Shown: positions 24,285 to 35,000 of the stretch, piece after piece
How the letters are laid out: the number at the start of each line of letters is the position of its first letter
Position numbering within the stretch: position 1 is the stretch's first letter
DNA from: Druceiella hillmani
Taxonomy: Eukaryota > Arthropoda > Insecta > Lepidoptera > Hepialidae
Assembly: GCA_039881145.1 (NCBI GenBank)
Contig: JAYKKI010000095.1
Span: 4,053,501 to 4,117,500, forward strand
DNA: 64,000 nt
Direction: 5' to 3'
Position numbers and translations under genes: made by a program
Notes under the pieces: generated by a model
Database searches by the model: none
Seen by the model: only the letters and a program-made list of their open reading frames with translations
Told to the model about the DNA's origin: nothing

Positions 24285-24400
24285 CTTATTTCATTTAAAT
24301 CATTTGTGAAAACTCCACAGTGTACACGAAATTAAAATAAAAATATCTCCAACACTAATTTATACATAATTTTAAGGAAAATATTTTTGAACTTCTTTTT
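24285..24400 (-). repeat. Inverted copy of the 110-bp unit
   Basis: Reading the minus strand gives 'gttggagatatttttatttt' followed by 'aatttcgtgtacactgtgga', the same order as the plus-strand units of the adjoining array. The single inverted unit marks the right end of that array. Confidence 0.65.
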
Positions 24401-25757
24401 ACTGTGAAAATATATTTGACGAAGGAAAAACAACGTTAACATTCGGAAATAGTTTTATGGAAATAGTATTTAGTCATAAAATTTTACATGTACTTAACTA
24501 GGAGAACATTTGGTACTTAACAGTTATTTTAGACTTCAATGTCCAAACCTATAAACAATAATAAGATCTAGATAAGTTTGTATAAAATTGCAATATTACG
24601 CAATTGGTATTATAAATAGTCATCTGAATATTACAAAGAATCTCAAATATTGTTATAGTTGACCAAGGATAATTTAGTAATTTCGTGGATTATTAAATAT
24701 ACGAGCACTTGTACAAAATGAAGAAAATGTCATGTATCGATTTTGCTGGGCAACTCATTCAATATTAAATATTGAAAAAAATGAATTAACTCGTGATACG
24801 CACATAAACTAAATATATTGACTAAACCGTAATATATACTTGATAAGTGTACCTATGGATATTTTTCTAAATACATTGCACATATTTACAAAATATATAA
24901 ATATTTTGTTTATTTTTTTAAATACAGTTGTAACATTTTGGCATTCAAATAACGATAACAGTACGACTAATTAGTTCAATAATATTACAACTTATAATGG
25001 AGACACATTACATTCTCACTCATCACAAACACGTTACATTTTGGTGCAAACGCGATCAGGTGGTTAAGCAATTATATGGCGTGGAAAAATGGTGAATTTT
25101 GGTATGGCTCGATTTTAAATGTCGGTATAGCAAAAAATATAACGGCTACGCGAGCACAAGTAGTTATCAGGTAGAAGAGCGGAAGGTTGGAAGAGCGAGG
25201 GTTTTTCAATAAATTAGGGCGTAAAATCTTTTGCATTTCACAATTGGAAAATAAATTTCATCCAAGAAAAAAATTTCATCCAAAAAATCTCTTCTGTGTT
25301 GCAACGTATGATAACCTAGTATAACCAAGGGAAAATCGATAAGCAGTATAAAACGGAAGTAACCATAATGTCTCAGATACAGATATCGGTTTTTTGGACT
25401 CATTTAATTTTTTGGACCTGAAAGAACATTTTTTGGCCACTTTCAATTATCAGTCTAATCGATTACTAGTTACGCATCGTTTTCTTGAACATTTTATCAG
25501 TATTAATATAAGGTAAAGCAAGGAATATGTGAAAGTGTACGTCTGCATAAATCAGTTTTGTAAATTTATGCGAGTGTATAAATAGGTGTTAATTTACAAA
25601 TAATATAAAAATAAACTTAAAATTAGATTTTTATTGAGAACTTCGTAAATGTTAGGAAGTGTTCATAAAAAGAAGGGTGAAAAGGCAAAAAAAAATTGAA
25701 CCTAAGAACTAAGATGAGACCTGAAAAATGTTCATTCTGACCGACTGATGAATGGCA
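24401..25757. other. AT-rich non-coding DNA
   Basis: Nothing recognised; a small patch at 25,060-25,200 is less AT-rich. Confidence 0.45.
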
Positions 25758-26332
25758 GAAAAACGGCCAAGTGCAAGTCTGACCCACGCATTGAGAGTTC
25801 CGTACCTCGTTTGAAGTGCAGTTAAGTTATTTAAAATAACCCCTTGTTAATATGGACTTCCAGTTTTAACAGATATTTTACAATATCTAATATAATTAAG
25901 TAGAGACAGGGATAGTACATATGTCCCCCATGTATTATCGTGAATACTCTTAAACTTGACATCTAAGACCTTTGTTATAGTTTTTCCACGAACTTTGAGC
26001 AAGTTTTTAAAGACTGTTCGATCATAAATTTTGGAAAATGAGGAGGAAAGGTTGAAATGATTTTTTTTCATTTAAGAGTTTTTCAAATGACATCCATCAC
26101 TCTATATGGATTTAAAACATTTTTTTCCAGTGATTAATTTGTCTGAACCCCAAATTGTTTTTCAAATATTATTAAGTGTTAGATATTGAATTTATGCAGG
26201 TTAATATGCATTATTACTATGCCAAATTTCAAGTTTTAACATCGATGTCTGAGAAAAACGGTTGCAGTGAAATGGGCACATGAGTGATCTCATAGGGGTT
26301 CTGATTTTCCTACCGAGGTAGGGAACTCTAAG
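25758..26332 (+). mobile_element. Lepidopteran 'acggccaagtgcgagtc' repeat, copy 3
   Basis: Begins 'aaaacggccaagtgcaagtc', 'gagagttccgtacctcg', and ends 'ggtagggaactctaa'. Near the 3' end are 'tctgagaaaaacggttgcag' and 'ataggggttctgattttcc', the family's usual order. The interior contains the unsupported 74-codon minus frame 25,847-26,071. Confidence 0.75.
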
Positions 26333-26404
26333 AATGATAGGTGTACCGTCGATAAAAAGAAAAATCTGTATCGATAGAATTTTTTAAGTCACAAACTAAA
26401 GTAC

Positions 26405-26690
26405 AACGCGACGTTAACTCAGTCCGCCCACTAGCAGAAATAATTACGAGGGCGGCGCGCGCTGGGCGGCCCGCCCGGACTAGACAAGTGTAAGAAATTA
26501 TTAAGATGTTTTAATGAACGTTATTTTTTTCATTTCCCCATTTGCCTCGCTTCAGTTTCAGCGAAGGTTTTACTACTCGATTTCCGGGCGGAAGCACACT
26601 TTCGTGTCGCTTGTGAAGTTGTGCGCTAAAATGTTGATTGTGCACTTCTTTCTGGCGGCGGCGTGCGTTCAGAACTGTGTATTTTTTACT
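26405..26690. promoter_or_regulatory. GC-rich island
   Basis: Very GC-rich core 'gcggcgcgcgctgggcggcc' (from about 26,452), followed by 'gatttccgggcggaagcaca' and 'ttctggcggcggcgtgcgtt'. A 62-codon frame crosses it with no family signal. It directly abuts a lepidopteran repeat but is not part of it. Confidence 0.35.
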
Positions 26691-26999
26691 AGTTTTTTTT
26701 AAATTTTAATGTTGTTCTGATGTTTGCGTAGTCATTTTAGATTTATTATTTATGTTGCCTGCAAAGTTTTTAATTTCAATAAACGATTTGGAATGTTTGT
26801 TGATTTGTGTCTTTAACGGAAAAAGTCCATAGTTTACGAACTTACGAATGTTTCAAAATGTAGCAAAATTATGAAAAACTGACCAGTGTTTATTGGAATG
26901 CCAGTAAAACAGAGTTACGTAGTAGTAAACTTTCTAACGATTGATATAAGTTAAAATTTTAAAAAATATTATCAAATTAAATACAACCAGTATTTTTTC

Positions 27000-27338
27000 A
27001 GGTTTTTCAAATCCAAAAAGTTAGCAGAGGGCAGGTGACGTTATTGTACATGCTTATGCATATTGTGCTGGTAACCTTTTATGGTTAATATTTCGCAAAC
27101 GGAGTTAACAATGAAAAATGCTAGATAACATTTAAATTTCACTTTATCGAGTTTTTCCAATGATTTTTTTATAATTTGCTATTGGTTAAATGAGATCTTA
27201 TCTAGATCCTATCATATTTGTATAATTTCAAGTACATAAGTCTAAAGATGTAGAAACACTGTGACTGACAGACGGACTTACTGCCAGACGCGACGAAATA
27301 ATAAGGATCTCTGGGTTTACCATGGGGCTCTAATAATA
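27000..27338 (+). mobile_element. Lepidopteran 'acggccaagtgcgagtc' repeat, 5'-truncated copy 5
   Basis: Only the 3' part is evident: 'gtgactgacagacggactta' then 'ataaggatctctgggtttac' and 'catggggctctaataa', a decayed version of the 'gggttccgttttac...ggaaccctaa' tail. The left limit is uncertain. Confidence 0.45.
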
Positions 27339-28336
27339 GTACAAATACAAGTATAAATACGTCTGATTATCCTTAATGTTTTCGGTGCATGTTTTTTAAG
27401 ATTTTAATTAGTAAACAAAATGTTATTTTTTATTTTATCCGTAAGTTTTTTTAATGAATTTCCATTCAGAGTAAAAACATGTTTTTTTCAGTGCAATTTT
27501 CAATTTTGGTATATGTTATTCGATAAATTTAAAAATTTGCTTTTTCGTTCCATTAAATAAAAAGTTCTAAATTAGTCGGGTCGATGTTTTAACTCTGGCC
27601 ACTTGGTATTTAAATAAATATTTTGAACGGCAAATATATTTCATTTATTATTTTACTACAACATATTTAATACTTACAAGTAAATATGATATGATATAAC
27701 AATTAGTCGATCCAATTAAGAGGTAAATAATTTTTTTTCCATAGTTGAAAAGGATATCCGCTTCGCCACAGCGCATTATCGTTATACATTGAAATATCAT
27801 TATCTTATATTTTGTGAACTTCGCAGATTTTTTTTGCAAATACAAGAGGATATTTTGTCATTTTTGTTTGCATGATTCAGTAAGTTTTCACAAATTTTTC
27901 CGCACAGCGAGAGCAAATTAGAACGTGTATTGTTGGAAGGACACCTATAACATAAAGACGTGTTCAGTTTTGAGGAAATTGTAACGTCACTTGTAGATCG
28001 GTTTTCAGTAATTTTTTTTTTTTTGCGTTTTTTATAAAAGTTATTTACGTGTCGCGTGAAATGTATCATTAAAATTATGAAACTTAAAAAAATCTATGAA
28101 TATATTTCATTGTAACGGGCAGTAAAAATTTGGAATATATTCGCTTATGGAATACTGTACAAGAGTTTTAAAAAAAACATCCTTATTTAAAACATTAATA
28201 TAAACACATAGTAGTCATTCGACCGTTTCCTGTATTTTGCTATAAATACATTTTACTTTTTTCGATTTTTCTGATTTTGCAATATATACAAATACAAAAC
28301 CATCTTTGTCTTTTGCTCATTGTCAAACTCAAATTT
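27339..28336. other. AT-rich non-coding DNA
   Basis: Minus-strand frames at 27,648-27,845 and 27,800-28,069 are lysine/asparagine/isoleucine-rich and have no motif. Confidence 0.45.
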
Positions 28337-28545
28337 CACAATTAAATGAAACTACTTGATATATTATTATTTCTACTTTCTTTAAGTTCTTTACTACGAT
28401 CTAGATTTCGTTGTATAACAACATCTTCAGGTAGGCTATTAGCAAAAATCTTCGCTCAATGAAATAATACTAATCACGTAGTTTCATTTAATTGTGAATA
28501 ATTAAATTCTATAAAATTAACGCCAAATATATTCAATATTTGAAA
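28337..28545 (+). mobile_element. Foldback/MITE family, copy D
   Basis: Left arm 'cacaattaaatgaaactact', 'cgatctagatttcgttgta' and 'caacatcttcaggtaggct'. Then only the distal part of the right arm ('actaatcacgtagtttcatt', 'aattgtgaataattaaa') and flank ('aaattaacgccaaatatatt'). Internally deleted. Confidence 0.8.
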
Positions 28546-28699
28546 ACCCGAACTTATCAAATTACTTCGTCCTAACCCGATAAATAACTTACATCGAAGC
28601 CCTAATATCTTCTTCTCGCTGTACGATTTGGTTAATTACTCGAATTAATTCAGAACCAATTTTTGATCAATAATTACCGTATAAAGCAGCTGATGTACA

Positions 28700-29318
28700 T
28701 ATTAAACAAAAATAATTTTTCTCTGTTTATTTGTCAGTTTTTCTTTTCTTTCACGCTTAAACCGCCTTTTGGATTTCATTGAAATATTGCATATAGATAA
28801 TATGTATTCCAGATTAAAATACAAACTATACATAACTTTGCTATCGTTTACAAGGGCAATACAATAGAAGTAAACACTAATACAATTAAGCTCGCGTACG
28901 AAAAGCTTAATGGGCTACCGAAAGTATAAGAATATCCACGTCGACATATACATACAATCAATAGACAAAATGCAATAAGCATTTGAATTATAATTAAATA
29001 TATTATTATTGAACACATTATTAATTTCTGAACATCATTTCTATGGATATTTATTGTGGAAACTTATGTGAATAAATTCCACTATTGTGACACAAATATA
29101 TTTAGCTATGAAAGTTCCTTTGATATTTATAATTTAAGTTAAACAGTTCTAAAAGTAATCATTTATCGTTGTGTACATTTACACGGGACCTACGTACTTC
29201 GACTGGGCGGGGACTTCTGGTGGATGGAGCGTTTGTGCATGTGCATGAGGCGAAGAGAGTAGGGGATCTGTTTAAATACCATGCAGGCGAAACCGTTGGC
29301 TAAGCGAGTAATAAATAT
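28700..29318 (+). mobile_element. Helitron-like ~600-bp element, copy 1
   Basis: Aligns over its whole length with 45,400-45,993 in the same orientation: 5' 'tgtttatttgtcagttttt', middle 'gaacatcattt.....atg..tatttattgtg', 'aaagttcctttga' and 'catttatc.ttg.gtac', and 3' 'aggcgaaaccgttggctaag' before 'cgagtaat'. The 3' end corresponds to the family's GC-rich hairpin and CTAGT terminus, here mutated to cgagt. No coding motif. Confidence 0.6.
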
Positions 29319-30230
29319 AATAAGCGTTTAAAATTCACATATTCAAATCGGGTCATTCTGAGTCGGTAAAAAACATTTATTTCTCCGTTCCGAATTTATA
29401 GATTTAATGTTACTGCTCTCTCTATATGATGTTAGTCAATCAAAAGTTAAAATGGAACATTTGGCTGTATAAGTTAGAGGTTACCAAGTACTTGTTAATA
29501 GAGTATTAGTGATATGTGACATCACTGATATTATTGTAAATCTGAAAGTGGAGTTGTTTGTTACTTAAAAGCTCTGAAAACAAGCAGAAAATAGCTACCA
29601 AGTTAGGTATACGTGTATTTCGTGTTACGGAGAAACTCACAAGCTTTTATCCGTGTATTTACAAGATACAACGAAAAGTGTGTTTGTCTGTTTTTTACTC
29701 AATCATACACAATCGTCTATAAAACTTAGCATAAGGATTTTAACTGGTAAAATAGCATAAGGCAGTTCGTAAGTAGGATGAAATTCGGCATTTTTGCTCG
29801 ATATTAAAAATAAAATAATACGACATGTCAATAAATGACAATGGATTAAATTTATTCCCCATGTGTATCGAGAGCCCAAACCGGGTAAGATTTATATATA
29901 TATATATATATATAATATATCTCCCATAGTAACAAGATGTTTTGAAAATAACATTTTCATGGTATTCCAACTTTTATTTTGGTATTAATGTAGAAATGAA
30001 ATTCTGAATATTTATATTATCTTTTTTTTGACTGGAAACTTTAACCTCGATTATTTCACGCGGTTTTAACTAATTATTAAATAATGTTAAAAATTATATT
30101 TTATTTTAAAATACACCATTTCTTTAGATGTAACATTTTGAAAGTATTTTGAACGTTGTCACAGATTTACATGATGTTATAAAATTATATCTTCTCCGCG
30201 TATAATCCGGAACATTTAGCTCATTCATTC
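29319..30230. other. AT-rich non-coding DNA
   Basis: Short (TA)n at 29,890-29,914. The 76-codon minus frame 29,740-29,970 runs through it. Nothing else recognised. Confidence 0.45.
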
Positions 30231-30640
30231 ATCAATAGCTCGACAGTCCTCGGTGGACCCGGGCCGTCTCAAGCAGACTATTTCAAGCCCATTCTTCTGG
30301 GCGCTATGGTTTTCCAGTTTCTTTTGTTGAGGGCGTCGAAAATCGCCCATCTTAATTTGTGTCTTCCTCTTCCTTTTGAGCCAGTTGGTTTGGCCAGAAA
30401 AATTTGTTTTGTCGTTCTATCGTCATTAATTCCAATTACATGGCCGGCCCACTTCATGCGTTGAATTTTTATAAATTTTATTACATCTGGTTCTTAAATA
30501 AGCGATAACGTTCGGCATTAGTTCTCTTCTCCAAAAGCCATTGTCAAAGAACCCGGATGGATCTGAGGATTAAACGTTGGAAAATTGCAAGGGTTTTTTC
30601 ACCAGTTTGGGCAATGTCCCCGTTTCAGATGCTTGTGAAG
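30231..30640 (-). pseudogene. Non-LTR retrotransposon reverse-transcriptase ORF, 3' end
   Basis: On the minus strand a frame ending at TAG (30,278-30,280) encodes the C-terminal tail typical of insect endonuclease/reverse transcriptases: 'IQRMKWAGHVIGINDDR' then 'KQIFLAKPTGSKGRGRH' and 'KLRWAIFDALNKRNWK'. The KWAGHV, GRGR and KLRW blocks are the hallmark. Upstream (about 30,500) the frame is lost by an apparent single-base deletion between 'TNAERYRLF' and 'EPDVIKFIKI'. Beyond the stop, a short 3' UTR ends in 'gatgaatgaatgagc', the short tandem tail of such elements. The catalytic RT and endonuclease domains are absent, so it is a dead, 5'-truncated insertion. The exact clade (RTE-like is likely) is inference. 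Confidence 0.85.
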
Positions 30641-31059
30641 TACTGATCTGATTAAGCTTTTATATGATAGTATTCATATTTAGCTATTAACTTTAATTTA
30701 AATACAAGAGTTTATAACAACCTTAAGGTATAGTAAGAAATAAACATATCTATATCTTATTTAGTTTAGGGTTGTGTCATGTACAATAATTAAAAACTCA
30801 ACATGTATTTAGTATTTCCATGTAATGTGGTAATGAAGAAATAAACAAAAATATTGAAAATGATATGGTTCGACAGCTTTAATAAAAAATTCACGCGGTT
30901 GAATCTGCGATCAAAATCTATTAAACACAATAAATACCTAAAATAACTTCGTAATATTCTAGCATATAGTTAAGCACGCATAATAAAGTCAACTAGATCC
31001 CGTTGCAAATCAGTCAAGTCCCTGTTTTGTTCTCACTGCAAGACCCTACACTCCAATCC
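30641..31059. other. AT-rich non-coding DNA
   Basis: Nothing recognised. Confidence 0.45.
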
Positions 31060-31330
31060 GCTCCCAGCTACCCCATTCCTGCAATTAGCGCATAGAATTA
31101 AGAAATGCATTTGCACTCGAGCGTGATACAATGCACGGCAGACGGCGTGAGCGGTTCGTCATTCAGCGGCGCCCTTTCTTGAGTCGTTTGCGCCCGTTCC
31201 TTATCTCGCTGGCGGCGCCGCCCACTCGATGCGGGCGCACCGGCTCCGTGCAGTTGTGCAGCGTTAGTGATTGCCGTGCGCTAAGCTTGCAGATGGTTCG
31301 CTAAGAATTAAAGTAAAGCGAATGCGCAAA
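31060..31330. promoter_or_regulatory. GC-rich island with octamer-like site
   Basis: Core 'cagcggcgccctttcttgag', 'atctcgctggcggcgccgcc' and 'gatgcgggcgcaccggctcc'. At the left edge 'aaatgcatttgcactcg' contains a POU/octamer-like 'atttgca'. No coding motif. Sharp boundaries on both sides. One of the best candidates here for a conserved enhancer. Confidence 0.4.
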
Positions 31331-32093
31331 CTTTTACAATTTCTGTAGGTTTTTGCTTCATACCTTATACTGCATCCTAGGGATATTGATATATCTATTT
31401 TCATATTAATTTTTCGTTATAACATTGCTTAGGGAAATGAGATGTATTATAAATAAAGGGACAATATAAAATAAATTCCTTAATTATGACAATTAAAATA
31501 ATCATATTTTTCTGTGGTATCGTGGAAAATTTCTTTAAAATAAAATTTATATCAATTTCTTATTTTATTTCTTGGTTACTAAAGTTATCAAAATTATAAC
31601 ATATTTATATGAAAATGTTCAACTATACGTACGATTTTTAGAAATTACATTTACTATTTTATTTTGAAATTACATTTTTTATATGATTTATATAATTATA
31701 AAAATGAACTTATTTGTAGATTATATTTTTACATAGTTGGATCCCCTTCTGTGTATTCTTTTAATGAATTATTTATATTATATTTTGTAAAAAGCAGACT
31801 AGTTATGAGTCTTGAATTGAAGGTTCAATACTTTATTTGAAGTATTTCTCGTAAACCATAACTAACATGGCTGATTTACTAGCGCAATAAAAATTTATTA
31901 ATATTTCGTATAATTAACAAATTTTTCAGCATATCTGAAGTTATATTACCCAAAAATTAAGACTAGTAAATATTTTTAAGACTTTTATAAATAGCCCTTT
32001 CAAATGATCCAAATTTCCCAATTAAAAAGGAAATTGGAATCATGAAAAATAAACAACGAAGGAAAAATTTACAAAAAATCATAAGTCAAAGCA
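31331..32093. other. AT-rich non-coding DNA
   Basis: Nothing recognised. Confidence 0.45.
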
Positions 32094-32450
32094 ATATTAC
32101 TTTATACAATTTGACACCTAGCGATTCGCGCATTCTCAAAATTACCTTATGCAAGTCGGTCCCTAGCAACTCGTGTATTCTCAAAATTACCTTGTACAAG
32201 TCAGCACCTAGAACTCGTGCATTCGCAAAATTACCATAAAGAATTTGACACCTAGCGATTCGTACATTCGCAAAATTACCTTAAAGAAGTTGGCACTTAG
32301 CAACTCGCGCATTCGCAAAATTACTTTATGCAAGTCGGTCCCTCGTAAATCGGGCATTCGCAAAATTACCTTATACAAGTCGGTACCTAGCAACACGCGC
32401 ATTCGCAAAATCACCTTATGCAAATCGGCATCTAGCAACTCGCGCATTCG
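32094..32450 (+). repeat. 45-bp tandem repeat, ~7.6 copies
   Basis: The anchor 'cattc(g/t)caaaattac' recurs at 32,131, 32,176, 32,220, 32,265, 32,310, 32,355, 32,400 and 32,445: 45-bp spacing with one 44-bp step. Since 45 is a multiple of 3, a 15-residue repeat stays open on plus ('RIRKITLCKSVPSNS' type) and another on minus ('RELLDADLHKVILRM' type). The 44-bp step breaks the plus frame into two (32,042-32,239 and 32,245-32,490). No start context or family similarity; I treat it as a minisatellite rather than a gene. Confidence 0.95.
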
Positions 32451-33224
32451 ATGCGACTGCAGCTCGCGCGTCCTCTACGCCCTCTCGTAATTACACAACC
32501 GAATACAACGAACCGACTCGCTTAATAAGTCGATCTTAATGCATTCATGTTTTAATGATTGTGTGCAATTGATATGGTCGTTGGATAGTTGCAGTCTACT
32601 AAATGTTGAGAAGAAGTTTAATATAAGGTTTTGAGTTCTTAATTATGTTTCTTTGTTGTTTTGTTTTTAATCTCTATAGATAAAATAAATAATCTTATTT
32701 TATTTTACTAATTTTTAAAATCGGTTTTTAGGAACTTGCGATTACATTCTTTTGGGGTGTCAGTGAGTCATAATTAAAGTTATCTCGAAAATTACACTTT
32801 ATGTGAAGTTATTCTGATCGAGTAACACGAATTCTAAAGTAAGAAGACAAGACTGCATATATTTAAATTAAAATGCATCTAGTCTAGTCTCTGACAGTCT
32901 AAAAATTATATTTGTTTATATTTTTACGTAATAAAAAATTCACTGATGGAAATAATAAAAGCAAAGATGAAACTAATTAAGGGTTGGTTGGATTGAATTT
33001 ATACCAAGATCGAAATACTCAGGTTAATAAATTATGATAGTATGAAATCTTAGACCTCTATTTTTGGGCCTATTGTTAATTCCAGGTTATTATTTACGGG
33101 AAAAGTTATTATCAAAGATAATGTAATATTTAAAAAGAATCTGAAATAAAAATATGTTTAAGCATAAGAAATAAATATTTACAATCTCTAAATTGAGTGA
33201 ATACTTTAAACCAACTAAATAGAC
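32451..33224. other. Small GC patch then AT-rich DNA
   Basis: The tandem array runs into a GC patch at 32,451-32,525 ('tgcagctcgcgcgtcctcta'), then AT-rich DNA with nothing recognised. Confidence 0.4.
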
Positions 33225-33612
33225 CAAATTCACGGTATTCACGGCCCCTTACTAGCCTGAAATAAAGGGTCAAGCCAAACCCCGTCTGGTCAGCATTATC
33301 GCCACACGCGCAAACCTATTCAAAAGTCAATGGAGAAGAAGCGAAAGCTTTCTAGATAAAAAGCTCAGCCGATTTGTTGGCGAATTAGTTCGGCTTTCAC
33401 TTCAGCGGCCAGAGGCTGCGCTCACCGGGCCCGACTTTGATGTCGGGCGGCGCTCTTGAGAGACGGGTCTAGGATGGAGTTAATGATTTTGTACCTTTTT
33501 ACCAGCTTGACCGTGTAAGCGGAACGCCTGTGTCCTTTATGTTGCTACCTGTAATATACATGTAGACCGGTGCCGGGTGCGCGTGCCGGCGGGGGGCCCC
33601 TGTGGTCACTGT
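33225..33612. promoter_or_regulatory. Long GC-rich island
   Basis: Three GC-rich blocks in ~390 bp: 'gccaaaccccgtctggtcag', 'cagcggccagaggctgcgct' with 'gggcccgactttgatgtcgg', and 'gtgccggcggggggcccctg'. No frame gives a recognised protein. Candidate regulatory cluster. Confidence 0.35.
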
Positions 33613-34750
33613 CTGTAATATAATGAGATGCAAAATTTAAAAATATGTTTTAAAAATATCTGGGGCAAGGTGAAAATTGTATTTATATTTAGAAATTAGT
33701 ATATTTAGATTGTGGATTAGATGTTTCTTGAACGGAACTACAAAACTACTTGTTTTGAAAAATAGGTTATCGTAAATGTTATGTTTGTTATATGGAACTA
33801 GGGACTCAAAAACAGATCATAAAGAAAACACATCTATGAATGGCACAGTTTAATGAACTGGAGAAATTAGTGTGTTCAATGTATTTAGTGTCATGTAAAT
33901 TTATGTCTATATTCCTTTTTGTTGTTATTTATCTATTTGTTGGGAATTTGCAGTGAGGGCTAATGAGTCTATTTAGTTAATAACATTGATAAAATAACAA
34001 TAACAAGCAGATAAGCGTCACTCGCATCGTGAACTTCAATCAGTCGTATGCTTTTATGGATGCATTACTAATATATTATTCGCTATAACACTTTGGAACT
34101 ATAACTTTTGCAACACTATTGTTATTGCGAATATTACTAATGTAATATTCGCAATAACACTAATTTAATACTTGCAATAACACTTTGTAACATTGTATCC
34201 CATTAAATAACTCTAATACTTATGACGAGTCGTAGGGCGGTTACCTTTTATTCCAGTAACATTGATAAAACTGTAGTACTTTAATTTCTCGCCACTTGTA
34301 TACATACCAACGCCGCGAAACAGTTAATAACGGTTTTAAAAACACTTTCAAACCGTTACATTTATGTCGCCGATCTGAAACTAGCTTAGAAGGAGCCACA
34401 TATATTTGTGTAGCAATAACGATAATACAATAAACAAAAAATAAAGAATAATTTTGTTTATTTTATTAAAGTACAAACAGGAAAAAAATATTATACTTTT
34501 TATTTATTGAACTAACGTAGTTATGTAGTTTTATTTGTTTTATTATATCTAATTATTATTAGAAATTATACAAAAGATGTACAAACTTTATTTGGAAAAA
34601 GATCCTAAATCAGCATAATTAAATTTTGAACATTTATGTAGGTGTATACTTCAAAACAGTAAAGTTAAGACAATCATACGGATACTGGTACGTATATCGG
34701 TACGTACAAACATTAAAATAGTTCTACGTTTGTTATGAAAATTATATATT
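33613..34750. other. AT-rich non-coding DNA with one perfect hairpin
   Basis: 'gttattgcgaatatta' (34,121-34,136) is exactly mirrored at 34,143-34,158 with a 6-nt loop. A motif of the same stem, 'atattcgcaataac', also occurs at about 1819-1832. No gene seen. Confidence 0.5.
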
Positions 34751-35000
34751 TACTAGCGTGACCCGTGCGAAGTCTTCGCATTATTTATTTCATTATGAAG
34801 CTCAGATGACAGATCAAACAAATATTTTACTAAAATTGACATATAGAGGGGCAAGTATCAAAAGCATTGAGCTAAAACGCCACTTTATTTATACGTGAGT
34901 GGATTTGAAATTAAACAAAAAATTTACCGACCGTCAATCATATTGACGTTGAGCCGTTAGATGGCAGCATTGCTGTTTTGTGTATATAATTTTAATAATT
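34751..35000 (-). mobile_element. Helitron-like 3' end (reverse orientation)
   Basis: On the minus strand the sequence reads a perfect palindrome 'tgcgaagacttcgca', then 9 nt, then 'ctagt' followed by A/T-rich DNA. A short hairpin about 10 nt before a CTRR terminus is the textbook 3' end of a Helitron. The left (on plus) boundary is clear; the other end is not identified. Confidence 0.5.

Noticed and set aside
32042..32490. Repeat-containing small proteins on either strand
   Set aside because: Both strands are open because the 45-bp unit lacks stops; no start, splice or homology evidence, so kept as a tandem repeat only.
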